This document shows positions 1 to 5,190 of a stretch of DNA of 5,190 bases, one piece after another (positions within the stretch are counted from its first letter, which is position 1; each line of letters begins with the position of its first letter). The translations under genes were made by a program, and so were the position numbers. Source of the stretch: Trueperaceae bacterium (lineage in GTDB: Bacteria > Deinococcota > Deinococci > Deinococcales > Trueperaceae); assembly GCA_007122815.1 (NCBI GenBank), contig SKSV01000340.1:1-5190 (forward strand), in the 5' to 3' direction. The notes under the pieces were generated by a model. That model ran no database searches and was not told the origin of the DNA. It saw only the letters and a program-made list of their open reading frames with translations.

Positions 1-1
1 G

Positions 2-265
2 TCCTCGGGGCGTGTCGTCGGCTTCGTGAGCGCGCTCAGCGACGGGGTGCTGAGCGCGTACCTGCCGCTGCTGGAGGTGCTGCCAGCCTACCGCGGCCGC
101 GGGATTGGTTCGGGGCTGGTGCGGCGAATGCTTCAGCTGCTCGATGGGCTCTATATGGTGGACGTGGTGTGCGACCCAGGGCTGGTCGGCTTCTACGCGC
201 GCTTCGGGCTGAGGCCTGCCGCCGCGGCGAGCCTGCGCGACCACTCCCGCCAGGCCGGCAGCTGA
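2..265 (+). CDS. GNAT-family N-acetyltransferase, C-terminal part (5' end outside window)
   Basis: The frame is open from the left edge and ends at TGA 263-265, giving 87 residues. A GTG at 26 could be read as a start, but it falls inside a beta strand (GRVVGFVSAL) that belongs to the fold, so the gene almost certainly begins before the window. Visible residues 20-40 form GNAT motif A: a hydrophobic strand (LPLLEVLP), then R31-G-R-G34-I-G36, the R/Q-x-x-G-x-G/A loop that holds the acetyl-CoA pyrophosphate, then helix SGLVRRML. The later DPGLVGFYARFGLRP is the usual motif B, with Phe-Tyr in the helix and a closing Gly-x-x-Pro. These proteins move an acetyl group from acetyl-CoA to an amine; nothing visible identifies the acceptor, which depends on the missing N-terminal half. 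It ends 100 bp before the transporter gene and probably is not in the same operon. Family call is firm; substrate unknown. Confidence 0.88.
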   Translation, partial: SSGRVVGFVSALSDGVLSAYLPLLEVLPAYRGRGIGSGLVRRMLQLLDGLYMVDVVCDPGLVGFYARFGLRPAAAASLRDHSRQAGS

Positions 266-309
266 AACGCGGGCGGCGCAGTGCCGGCGGTCCCGTGGTG
301 GCGGTGTCG

Positions 310-340
310 GCTACGGGAACCGATCGCCGTACCCGGTAGC
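310..340. repeat. Imperfect inverted repeat between the GNAT and transporter genes
   Basis: GCTACGGG (310-317) pairs with CCCGGTAGC (332-340): eight base pairs with one bulged G at 335 and a 14-base loop. A shorter alternative is TACGG (312-316) with CCGTA (327-331). No T-tract follows, so it is not a classical intrinsic terminator for the acetyltransferase gene. Its right arm lies where a -35 element would sit for the -10 box at 352, so an operator for the transporter gene is equally possible. The rest of the 100-bp gap is GC-rich and shows nothing else I can name. Confidence 0.4.
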
Positions 341-351
341 ACGCCGTGACG

Positions 352-357
352 TAGGCT
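352..357 (+). promoter_or_regulatory. Candidate leaderless -10 box (TAGGCT) of the EamA transporter gene
   Basis: TAGGCT matches TANNNT and ends 8 bases before the ATG at 366, which would place the transcription start at or next to the start codon. The bases between (cgctcgac) contain no Shine-Dalgarno sequence. There is no TTGACA-like -35; the expected position (about 329-334) reads gtaccc. The same arrangement precedes the three other visible starts in the window, which raises confidence. Confidence 0.45.
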
Positions 358-365
358 CGCTCGAC

Positions 366-1271
366 ATGCTCCATCTCCTCGGCGTGGCAGCCGCCGTCAT
401 GATCTCCTTCTCCGCCATCTTCATCCGCTACGCGGACGTGTCGGCGTCCACGGCCGCCTTCTTCCGGCCCGCCTACGCCTTGCCGCTCATCGCCTTGCTC
501 TACGCGCTCACACGGCGCTCCGATACGCGTTCCCGTAACGAGCGGCTCGCCACGATCGGCGCTGGCGGTCTCATGGGGCTGGCGTTCACGCTGTGGAACT
601 ACGCCATCGCGTACGTCGGAGCTGGCCTCGCGACGGTGCTCGGCAACACCCAAGTGGTGTTCGTCGGGCTGTTCACCTGGTTGGTGTTCCGCGAGCGGCC
701 GCCAGCGATGACGGTACTGGCCGTACCGTTCGTGTTGGGAGGCGTCATCATGACGACGGGAGCGGGTCGTCCCGACGCCTACGGCGACGAGCCCCTCCTC
801 GGCGTGCTGTTCGGAGTGTTCAACGCGCTCACCTACACGGCTTTCCTGCTGATCTTCCGCCGCACCGCGCGTGGGCTGTCCCAGCCGTCGGGCCCCCTGC
901 TGGACGCGACCATCGGCGCCGCCGCAGCGACCTTCCTGTTGGGGCTGCTGACCGATCCGTCCTTCGACCTCAGACCCGTTTGGCCTGCGCACGGCTGGCT
1001 GCTGGCGCTGGCGGTGGGTTCACAGACGATCGCCTGGTGGGCCATACTCGCGGTCCTGCCGCGCCTGCCGGCGCTCGACACCTCGGTCATCCTGCTCGTG
1101 CAGCCGATGCTGACGGTGGTGTGGGGGAGACTGCTGTTCGCCGAGCTCCTCTCTCCCTTGCAGTGGGCTGGCGTGGTCTCGGTGCTCACCGGGATAACGA
1201 TGGTGATGCTGGCGAGCGCGGCGGGCCGCATGAGCGCGCGCGCGCGAGGAGGCGTCCGGACACGTACGTGA
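366..1271 (+). CDS. EamA/DMT-superfamily membrane transporter
   Basis: The 301-residue product has ten predicted membrane helices, roughly at residues 2-20, 30-48, 62-82, 88-107, 115-133, 143-163, 178-196, 210-229, 238-257 and 265-285. They form two homologous five-helix EamA units, about 4-132 and 144-284. Family signs include the first helix SFSAIFIRYAD, the fourth-helix pattern GLATVLGNTQVVFVGLFTWLVFRER with its closing acidic-basic pair, and the matching second-half helix ILLVQPMLTVVWGRLLFAE. Length is normal for the family (about 280-310). The Arg-rich tail 288-300 fits a cytoplasmic C terminus. Members export or import small metabolites such as amino acids, purines or drugs; the substrate cannot be told from sequence. 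ATG 366 keeps helix 1 whole; the ATG at 399 would cut it. The gene ends 27 bp before the lipoprotein gene, which appears to have its own -10 box. Confidence 0.93.
   Translation: MLHLLGVAAAVMISFSAIFIRYADVSASTAAFFRPAYALPLIALLYALTRRSDTRSRNERLATIGAGGLMGLAFTLWNYAIAYVGAGLATVLGNTQVVFVGLFTWLVFRERPPAMTVLAVPFVLGGVIMTTGAGRPDAYGDEPLLGVLFGVFNALTYTAFLLIFRRTARGLSQPSGPLLDATIGAAAATFLLGLLTDPSFDLRPVWPAHGWLLALAVGSQTIAWWAILAVLPRLPALDTSVILLVQPMLTVVWGRLLFAELLSPLQWAGVVSVLTGITMVMLASAAGRMSARARGGVRTRT
1234..1246. repeat. Alternating GC run inside the 3' end of the transporter gene
   Basis: Thirteen strictly alternating G and C bases encode part of the Ser-Ala-Arg-Ala-Arg tail of the transporter. Such dinucleotide runs can slip during replication and can adopt left-handed DNA. 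A two-base slip here would change only the last dozen residues, outside the membrane domain, so little effect on function is expected. Confidence 0.6.
1261..1270. repeat. Perfect 10-bp palindrome CACGTACGTG at the transporter/lipoprotein junction
   Basis: CACGTACGTG equals its own reverse complement. It covers the last codons of the transporter gene and lies 16 bases before the candidate -10 box of the lipoprotein gene, spanning the -35 position. It could be an operator half-site pair, but it is short and a chance origin in GC-rich DNA is plausible. Confidence 0.3.
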
Positions 1272-1286
1272 GCACGGAAGCGTTGG

Positions 1287-1292
1287 TAGCGT
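1287..1292 (+). promoter_or_regulatory. Candidate leaderless -10 box (TAGCGT) of the lipoprotein gene
   Basis: TAGCGT fits TANNNT and ends 6 bases before the ATG at 1299, so transcription would begin at about the start codon. The intervening gtaggc is too close to the ATG to work as a ribosome binding site. The box favours ATG 1299 over the in-frame ATG at 1308. No clear -35 hexamer is seen; that position is covered by the palindrome at 1261-1270. Confidence 0.45.
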
Positions 1293-1298
1293 GTAGGC

Positions 1299-1787
1299 AT
1301 GCGCCCGATGCCTGCGCTCACCCGCTCCCTCGTGTTCGCCTTGCTCGCCGCCTCGCTGCTCGTGGCCTGCGCGCCTACCACGCTGGGGGAGCGCAGTTCG
1401 CCCTACCGGCTCGGACGTGACGGGCCGGCCAGCGCCCAGCCGGGGGGTGAGGTGTACGTAGAGGTGGACGTCGCGCGAGACGTGTTCGGATTGGTCGAGG
1501 CCGACCTGTCGCCGCGTTGGCAGCCCTGGAGCGTCAACCTCGCCCGCGCCGTGGCGACGCACCGCTTCATCGTGCGCGACGTGATCGCGCCCGACGGTTG
1601 GGAGCTCTCCCTGAACCGCGCCGTCGCCTGGTTGCGCTCGAACAGGCGCGAGGTCGACATCGAGCTGCTGCTGCGCCTCCAGGTGCCCGCCGACGCCCGC
1701 CTGGGCGGACACCGCGTGCGGGCCTCGATAGTCGATCAGAACGGGCGCAGCCTGCCTCTGGAGATCGTGGTCCAGGTGGGCCGCTGA
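1299..1787 (+). CDS. Predicted lipoprotein of unknown function
   Basis: The 162-residue product starts with a classic lipoprotein signal: basic residues R2 and R9, a hydrophobic core at 10-22 (SLVFALLAASLLV), and lipobox L21-V22-A23-C24. Signal peptidase II should cleave before C24, leaving a lipid-anchored domain of about 139 residues outside the cytoplasmic membrane. That domain is rich in predicted beta strands (VYVEVDV 52-58, HRFIVRDV 88-95, VDIELLLRLQV 119-129, HRVRASIVD 138-146, LPLEIVVQV 152-160). The closing pattern, a strand, then Pro-Ala-x-Ala-x-x-Gly-Gly and two more strands, looks like an immunoglobulin-like sandwich of the kind seen in cell-surface proteins, but I do not recognise a named family. 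No catalytic motif is visible and C24 is the only cysteine. It lies 27 bp after the transporter gene and converges on the aldehyde dehydrogenase gene. The lipoprotein call is firm; function is unknown. Confidence 0.85.
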   Translation: MRPMPALTRSLVFALLAASLLVACAPTTLGERSSPYRLGRDGPASAQPGGEVYVEVDVARDVFGLVEADLSPRWQPWSVNLARAVATHRFIVRDVIAPDGWELSLNRAVAWLRSNRREVDIELLLRLQVPADARLGGHRVRASIVDQNGRSLPLEIVVQVGR

Positions 1788-1829
1788 GCGCTGCGCACGC
1801 AGTTCGGCCGAGGGCCACCCGAGCTCAGC
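1783..1829. terminator. Possible bidirectional terminator between convergent genes
   Basis: GCTGAGC (1783-1789) and GCTCAGC (1823-1829) are perfect 7-bp inverted repeats that contain the stop codons of the two convergent genes. Between them lie two small hairpins: CTGC-gcac-GCAG (1791-1802) and GGCC-gag-GGCC (1806-1816). Together they could fold as a three-way junction in either transcript. There is no U-tract on either side, so termination by this element is a guess. Confidence 0.3.
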
Positions 1830-3255
1830 CGATCGCGATCGACACGTACTTGATCTCCAGGTACTCCTCGATCCCCCACGGGCCGCCCTCGCGGCCGATG
1901 CCCGACTCCTTGACGCCCCCGAACGGCGCGTAGGGCGCTGCCGGAACGCCGTCGTTCACGCCCACCAAGCCGTATTCGAGCGCCTCTGAGACGCGGATGG
2001 CGCGGCCTAGGTCGCGGGTGTAGAGGTACGCGGCAAGGCCGAAGGGCGTGTCGTTCGCCTGCTCGATAGCCTCTTCCTCGCGCTCGAAGCGCACCACCGG
2101 AGCCACTGGTCCGAAGGTCTCGTCGTGCATGATCGCCATCTCGTTGGTGACGTTCGTCAGGACGGTCGGGGCGTAGTAGAGACCGCCCGTCGCCCGCCCT
2201 CCGGTCGCGACGCTGGCCCCCTTGGAGAGAGCTTCGTCCACGTGCTCCACGACCTTGGCTAGCCCCGCCTCGTCCACGAGAGGGCCGATGTCGGTGGCGT
2301 CGTCGAGCGGGTCGCCCACCGCTAGACCTTCAACGGCCTGCGTGAAGCGCTCGACGAAGGGTTCGAAGAGACCGTCCTGAACGTAGACACGGTTCGTGCA
2401 TACGCAGGTCTGCCCGGCGTTGCGGAACTTGCAGGCCACCACCTGCGCCACCGCCCCGTCGAGGTCGGCGTCGTCGAAGACGAGGTAGGGTGCGTGACCG
2501 CCGAGCTCGAGCGAGAGCCGCTTCACGGTGTCGGCCGCTTGCGCGTAGAGCAGCTTGCCCACCTCGGTCGAACCCGTGAAGGACACCTTGCGGATGCGTG
2601 GGTCCGACATCATGACCTGCGTGAGGGGCCGAGGCTGCGAGGTCGGGAGGACCTGCAGGGTACCCGGTGGTCCACCCGCCTCCAGCCACAACTCCGCGAG
2701 CTTGATGGCGGTGAAGGGCGTCTGCTTGGCGGGCTTCACTATCATCGGGCAGCCAGCCGCGAGAGCCGGTGCCGCCTTCCGCGCCAGCATCGCCGCCGGG
2801 AAGTTCCAGGGGGTGATCGCGAAGGCGGGCCCCACGGGTTGCTTGATGGCCAGCAGACGCTTGCCTTGATGGTGGCTCGGGAACCACGTCCCGTAGACTC
2901 GTTTCGCTTCGTCCGCGTACCACTCCACGAAGCCTGCTGCGTAGGCGGCCTCGGCGCGACCCTCGCGGATCGGCTTGCCCATCTCGAGGGCCATCAGCCG
3001 CCCGAGCTCCTCCTGGTGCGCCATGATCAAACCGTGCCAGCGGCGCAGCGTGGCCGAGCGCTCGAAGGCGTTCACGGCGCGCCAACTCTCGAAGGCTCGC
3101 CAGGCGATGTCGACAGCGGCTCTCGCTTCGGCTTCGCCGCAGTCCGCAGCCTTGCCAACGAGCGTCTGAGTGGCGGGTGAGTTGACGTCGAAGTGCCGGC
3201 CGGGGTCGTGCCAGTCGTCGCTGAGGTAGCGAGGGTACGTGACGGTGGTGGTCAT
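1825..3255 (-). CDS. gabD: Succinate-semialdehyde dehydrogenase-type aldehyde dehydrogenase
   Basis: The 476-residue product is a full-length ALDH-superfamily enzyme, probably oxidising succinate semialdehyde to succinate with NAD(P)+ in the cytoplasm (GABA/4-hydroxybutyrate breakdown). Catalytic parts are intact: N151 in TPWNFP, E250 in LELGG, nucleophile C284 in NAGQTCVCTN, and E379-F381 in ETFGP. The cofactor site has K174 and FTGSTEVGK (226-234). K177 replaces the Glu typical of NAD-specific enzymes, which suggests NADP+ use. GabD-like signs are the CVC pair C284/C286 (a redox switch in human SSADH), R159 and R278 matching that enzyme's carboxylate-binding arginines as I recall it, and the ending GREGGPWGIEEYLEIKYVSI. 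The usual substrate-site Ser appears to be A439, so another semialdehyde is possible. ATG 3255 lies 8 bp after the crtI stop; TTGs or GTGs further upstream would overlap crtI. ALDH family certain, exact substrate less so. Confidence 0.9.
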   Translation of the reverse strand: MTTTVTYPRYLSDDWHDPGRHFDVNSPATQTLVGKAADCGEAEARAAVDIAWRAFESWRAVNAFERSATLRRWHGLIMAHQEELGRLMALEMGKPIREGRAEAAYAAGFVEWYADEAKRVYGTWFPSHHQGKRLLAIKQPVGPAFAITPWNFPAAMLARKAAPALAAGCPMIVKPAKQTPFTAIKLAELWLEAGGPPGTLQVLPTSQPRPLTQVMMSDPRIRKVSFTGSTEVGKLLYAQAADTVKRLSLELGGHAPYLVFDDADLDGAVAQVVACKFRNAGQTCVCTNRVYVQDGLFEPFVERFTQAVEGLAVGDPLDDATDIGPLVDEAGLAKVVEHVDEALSKGASVATGGRATGGLYYAPTVLTNVTNEMAIMHDETFGPVAPVVRFEREEEAIEQANDTPFGLAAYLYTRDLGRAIRVSEALEYGLVGVNDGVPAAPYAPFGGVKESGIGREGGPWGIEEYLEIKYVSIAIG

Positions 3256-3260
3256 GCCCC

Positions 3261-3266
3261 AGTTTA
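3261..3266 (-). promoter_or_regulatory. Candidate leaderless -10 box (TAAACT) of the aldehyde dehydrogenase gene
   Basis: Read on the minus strand, TAAACT ends 5 bases before the ATG at 3255 and its first three bases are also the stop codon of crtI. The intervening ggggc is too close to the ATG for a normal Shine-Dalgarno. It may give the dehydrogenase gene its own transcript despite the 8-bp gap. The coding need for a TAA stop reduces its weight as independent evidence, and no -35 is apparent. Confidence 0.35.
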
Positions 3267-4808
3267 CGTCCGCTCCGGCCTAAGCGAGTTGCCGCTGCCC
3301 TGGCCTAAGCGAGTTGCCGGGCCGATCAGGTCGTCGGCGATCTTGGCTGACGAGAGCACCCCCGGCAAACCCGCGCCAGGGTGCGTGCCGGCCCCGACGA
3401 TGTAGAGGTTGGGGATGTCCTCGGAGCGGTTGTGAGGCCGGAACCACGCCGACTGCGTCAGCACCGGCTCGACCGAGAAGGCCGATCCCAGCCTGCTCTG
3501 GAGGGCGCTCTCGAAGTAGCGTGGGTCGATCATGTGCTCCGTGACCAGGTGCGTCGAGAGATCCGGCAGGTAACGCTCCTCCAGAGCCTTCATGATGGCG
3601 TCCCGGTAAGGCTTCGCGTGGACCTCCCAGTCGATGCCGCTCTTGAGGTTCGGAACGGGCGACAGCACATAGAAGCTCTCGTGCCCCGCTGGCGCCAGGG
3701 AGGGGTCGGTCATGCTCGGCACGTGGAGGTAGAGGCTGAAGTCGTCGGGGAGCTTCCCGTCGTTGCGGAAGATGTCGCTGAGCAGACCCCGGTAGCGCGG
3801 GCCGAGGATGATGTTGTGGTGCGCCAAGCCGGTGTCGCGGTACTGCCGGTCGGTGCCGAAGTAGATGACCACCAGCGACATCGAGAAGCGCGTCTTGTCC
3901 CATCGGGCATCGCGGTTGCGCTTGCGATAGCGCGCGTCGATCAGCTTCGTGTAGGTGGTGGCTACGTCGGCGTTGGAGACCACCACGTCGGCCGGGATGC
4001 TGCGACCGTCCGCGAGGGTGACCCCGGTAGCCCTGGGTGAGCCGCTCGGGTCCTCACCGACGTCGATGCTGTGTACGGTCGCGGAGAGCTCTACCTGCAC
4101 CCCCAAGTGCTCGAAGAGGCGCCCGAAGGCGGACACGATGGCGCCGGTGCCGCCCATCGCGTACCAGACGCCCCAACGCCGCTCCAGGTAGTGGATCATG
4201 GCGTAGATGCTGCTGGCGTCGAAGGGGTTGCCGCCGATGAGGAGCGGATGGAAGCTGAAGACCTGACGTAGGAAGTCGTCCTCGACGTAGCTCGAGACGT
4301 ACTTGTAGACGCTCTTGTCGGCACGCAGCCGGAGCAGATCGGGCGCCACCTTCAACATGTCCCAGATGCTCAGGAAAGGGTGGTCGGCGAGCTCGGTGAA
4401 GCCCTTGTCGAAGATCGCCTTGGTGGCGTGCAGGAAGTTGAGGTAGCCGCGCTTGTCGGTGGGGTTGATGCGGTCGATCTCGGCGAGCGTGAACATCTCG
4501 TCGTCGTTGTAGTCGAAGCGCCTGCCGGAGTGATCGAAGATGCGGTAGAAGGGGTCACACTTGACGAACTCGACCTCGTCCTCGCGCTTCAGGCCGGCCT
4601 TGGCCCAGATGTCGTCGAAGAGCCACGGGGCGGTGATTATGGTGGGGCCGCCATCGAAGGTGAAGCCGTCGCGCTCGAAGACGTAAGCTCGCCCGCCGAG
4701 CTTGTCGAGCCGTTCGACCAGAGTGACCTGATGCCCACCCGCGGCCAAGCGGGCGGCGGTGGCCAGGCCCCCGAAGCCCGACCCGATTACTACTACGCGG
4801 CGTTCCAT
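3264..4808 (-). CDS. crtI: CrtI-type phytoene desaturase
   Basis: The 514-residue product is a bacterial CrtI. It takes electrons from 15-cis-phytoene to FAD in several steps, giving neurosporene or lycopene, and works at the membrane surface. The N-terminal Rossmann motif is at 6-33 (G9-S-G11-F-G-G14, ending at E32-R33), followed by [22 protein letters not shown] at 37-58 with the GGRA and DGGPT signatures. The C-terminal CrtI/FAD signature is at 467-487: N467[26 protein letters not shown] (184-196) and [22 protein letters not shown] (440-461) match the Pantoea/proteobacterial CrtI pattern closely, more than the longer Deinococcus form I recall. Start ATG 4808 puts the Rossmann strand four residues in, as expected. 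The last 15 residues or so, after IADDLIGPA, are unusual: they come from a 25-bp tandem duplication. No phytoene synthase gene lies beside it. Family call certain; number of desaturation steps unknown. Confidence 0.96.
   Translation of the reverse strand: MERRVVVIGSGFGGLATAARLAAGGHQVTLVERLDKLGGRAYVFERDGFTFDGGPTIITAPWLFDDIWAKAGLKREDEVEFVKCDPFYRIFDHSGRRFDYNDDEMFTLAEIDRINPTDKRGYLNFLHATKAIFDKGFTELADHPFLSIWDMLKVAPDLLRLRADKSVYKYVSSYVEDDFLRQVFSFHPLLIGGNPFDASSIYAMIHYLERRWGVWYAMGGTGAIVSAFGRLFEHLGVQVELSATVHSIDVGEDPSGSPRATGVTLADGRSIPADVVVSNADVATTYTKLIDARYRKRNRDARWDKTRFSMSLVVIYFGTDRQYRDTGLAHHNIILGPRYRGLLSDIFRNDGKLPDDFSLYLHVPSMTDPSLAPAGHESFYVLSPVPNLKSGIDWEVHAKPYRDAIMKALEERYLPDLSTHLVTEHMIDPRYFESALQSRLGSAFSVEPVLTQSAWFRPHNRSEDIPNLYIVGAGTHPGAGLPGVLSSAKIADDLIGPATRLGQGSGNSLRPERT
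3270..3319. repeat. Two abutting 25-bp direct repeats at the 3' end of crtI
   Basis: Copies at 3270-3294 and 3295-3319 match at 22 of 25 positions; the core of 18 (3277-3294 and 3302-3319) is identical and all three differences are C/T transitions. The unit is not a multiple of three, so the two copies are read in different frames (PATRLGQG, then NSLRPER). It lies 15 to 64 bases upstream of the aldehyde dehydrogenase start, so it could also act as a paired regulatory site. Confidence 0.85.
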
Positions 4809-4813
4809 GCCCT

Positions 4814-4819
4814 ACAGTA
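4814..4819 (-). promoter_or_regulatory. Candidate leaderless -10 box (TACTGT) of crtI
   Basis: On the minus strand TACTGT fits TANNNT and ends 5 bases before the crtI ATG at 4808, separated by agggc. It lies in the 63-bp gap after lysA and would start transcription at about the start codon. No -35 hexamer is evident at 17-18 bases spacing. It argues that crtI has its own promoter even though it follows lysA in the same direction. Confidence 0.45.
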
Positions 4820-4871
4820 GCGGCTCGTGACCGCGGGCACATGCGTTCAGGGCCACAGTGCGCAACGAACC

Positions 4872-5190
4872 TCACGGGTGTTCTGCCAGCGGCTCTCGCT
4901 TGCCGCCGTGCCGGCCGTCCGTGGTGGCCGGCTCCAGCTCGTCGGCCCAGAGTGCTTCCAGGGACTGGCGGCGACGCACCAGACGCGTGCTGCCGTCAGT
5001 CTCGATCACGACCTCCGCGGCGTACGTGTGGGAGGCGTAGTGCGAGCCCATGCCGAACCCGTAGGCGCCGGCAGAACCCACGGCCAGGACGTCTCCGGCG
5101 GAGAGTTCCGGGAGCGCCACGTCGCGGCCGAGCCGGTCGGCGTTCTCGCACAGCGGACCGTCGACGTCGGTAGCGAGCGGTAGCGAACCA
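4872..5190 (-). CDS. lysA: Diaminopimelate decarboxylase, C-terminal part (5' end outside window)
   Basis: The frame enters from the right edge (first full codon at 5189) and ends at TGA 4874-4872, giving 105 visible residues. LysA is a PLP enzyme that decarboxylates meso-diaminopimelate to L-lysine, the last lysine-pathway step. What is visible is the C-terminal beta-barrel domain: GPLCENAD (residues 11-18), where C14-E15 is the C-E pair typical of diaminopimelate decarboxylases and reaches the active site of the partner subunit, then LGRDVALPELSAGDVLAVGSAGAYGFGM with Y43, a PLP/substrate-contact tyrosine. Ornithine/arginine-type relatives usually have C-D here, which supports LysA. The motif after the barrel reads SHYASHTYAAEV, where many homologues have Tyr-Asn-x-Arg-Pro-x-x-Ala-Glu-Val. 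After LEALWADE there is a tail of about 20 residues with several charged residues that looks unstructured. The GTG at 5120 is internal, not a start. It lies 63 bp before crtI in the same direction. Confidence 0.9.
   Translation of the reverse strand, partial: GSLPLATDVDGPLCENADRLGRDVALPELSAGDVLAVGSAGAYGFGMGSHYASHTYAAEVVIETDGSTRLVRRRQSLEALWADELEPATTDGRHGGKREPLAEHP

Noticed and set aside
36..992. Long 318-codon open frame on the minus strand opposite the GNAT and transporter genes
   Set aside because: Its product is low-complexity, full of Arg, Gly, Glu and His, with no domain, and it overlaps two well-supported genes on the other strand. Long antisense frames are expected in GC-rich DNA.
1830..1841. 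12-bp perfect palindrome CGATCGCGATCG
   Set aside because: It encodes the last residues (Ser-Ile-Ala-Ile-Gly) of the aldehyde dehydrogenase, occurs once here, and is not the HIP1 sequence GCGATCGC. Chance in GC-rich coding DNA is sufficient.
2330..3085. 251-codon frame inside the aldehyde dehydrogenase gene in another minus-strand frame
   Set aside because: Arg/Ala/Gly-rich translation without any motif; it is a frame shadow of the aldehyde dehydrogenase gene.
3381..4040. 219-codon open frame on the plus strand opposite crtI
   Set aside because: The product is a Val/Glu/Arg-rich string typical of a frame antisense to a GC-rich gene; crtI on the other strand explains the region fully.
4809..4871. 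Possible lysA terminator in the gap before crtI
   Set aside because: The best pairing, GTGGCC with GGTCAC on the minus strand, needs a G-U pair and an 18-base loop and has no U-tract after it, so I do not call a terminator.
5121..5190. Reading the right-edge frame as a short complete 82-residue gene starting at GTG 5120
   Set aside because: The frame stays open to the window edge and the upstream residues carry the conserved diaminopimelate decarboxylase motif GPLCENAD, so the GTG is internal.

Overview
The window is an ordinary stretch of high-GC bacterial chromosome with six protein-coding genes packed tightly together: two complete and one truncated on the + strand, two complete and one truncated on the - strand. 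I see no RNA gene, insertion sequence, CRISPR array, phage gene or other mobile element. GC-rich codon third positions, a carotenoid desaturase, and a TANNNT hexamer 5 to 8 bases before every visible start codon, with no usable Shine-Dalgarno, point to a lineage that uses leaderless mRNAs heavily. Deinococcota fits best (a Truepera-like organism is my guess). A high-GC actinobacterium is not excluded, because leaderless genes with this -10 box are common there too.

Layout. 2-265 (+): C-terminal part of a GNAT N-acetyltransferase cut by the left edge. 266-365: 100-bp gap holding an imperfect inverted repeat and a candidate -10 box. 366-1271 (+): ten-helix EamA/DMT-family transporter. 1299-1787 (+): small unrecognised lipoprotein. 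1788-1824: 37-bp gap between convergent genes, flanked by a 7-bp inverted repeat that contains both stop codons. 1825-3255 (-): aldehyde dehydrogenase of the succinate-semialdehyde dehydrogenase (GabD) type. 3264-4808 (-): CrtI-type phytoene desaturase. 4809-4871: 63-bp gap with the crtI promoter candidate. 4872-5190 (-): C-terminal third or so of diaminopimelate decarboxylase (LysA), cut by the right edge.

How they work together. lysA, crtI and the aldehyde dehydrogenase gene lie head to tail on the minus strand; the last two are only 8 bp apart and could share a transcript. They belong to different pathways (lysine/peptidoglycan precursor synthesis, carotenoid synthesis, semialdehyde oxidation), so this may be simple co-location, although oxidation of a carotenoid-derived aldehyde is a testable alternative. 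The plus-strand genes show no shared pathway.

The points most worth a second look are the consistent leaderless-promoter pattern, a 25-bp tandem duplication that sets the end of CrtI, and the symmetric gap between the convergent genes. I did not find a convincing undescribed multi-gene system.
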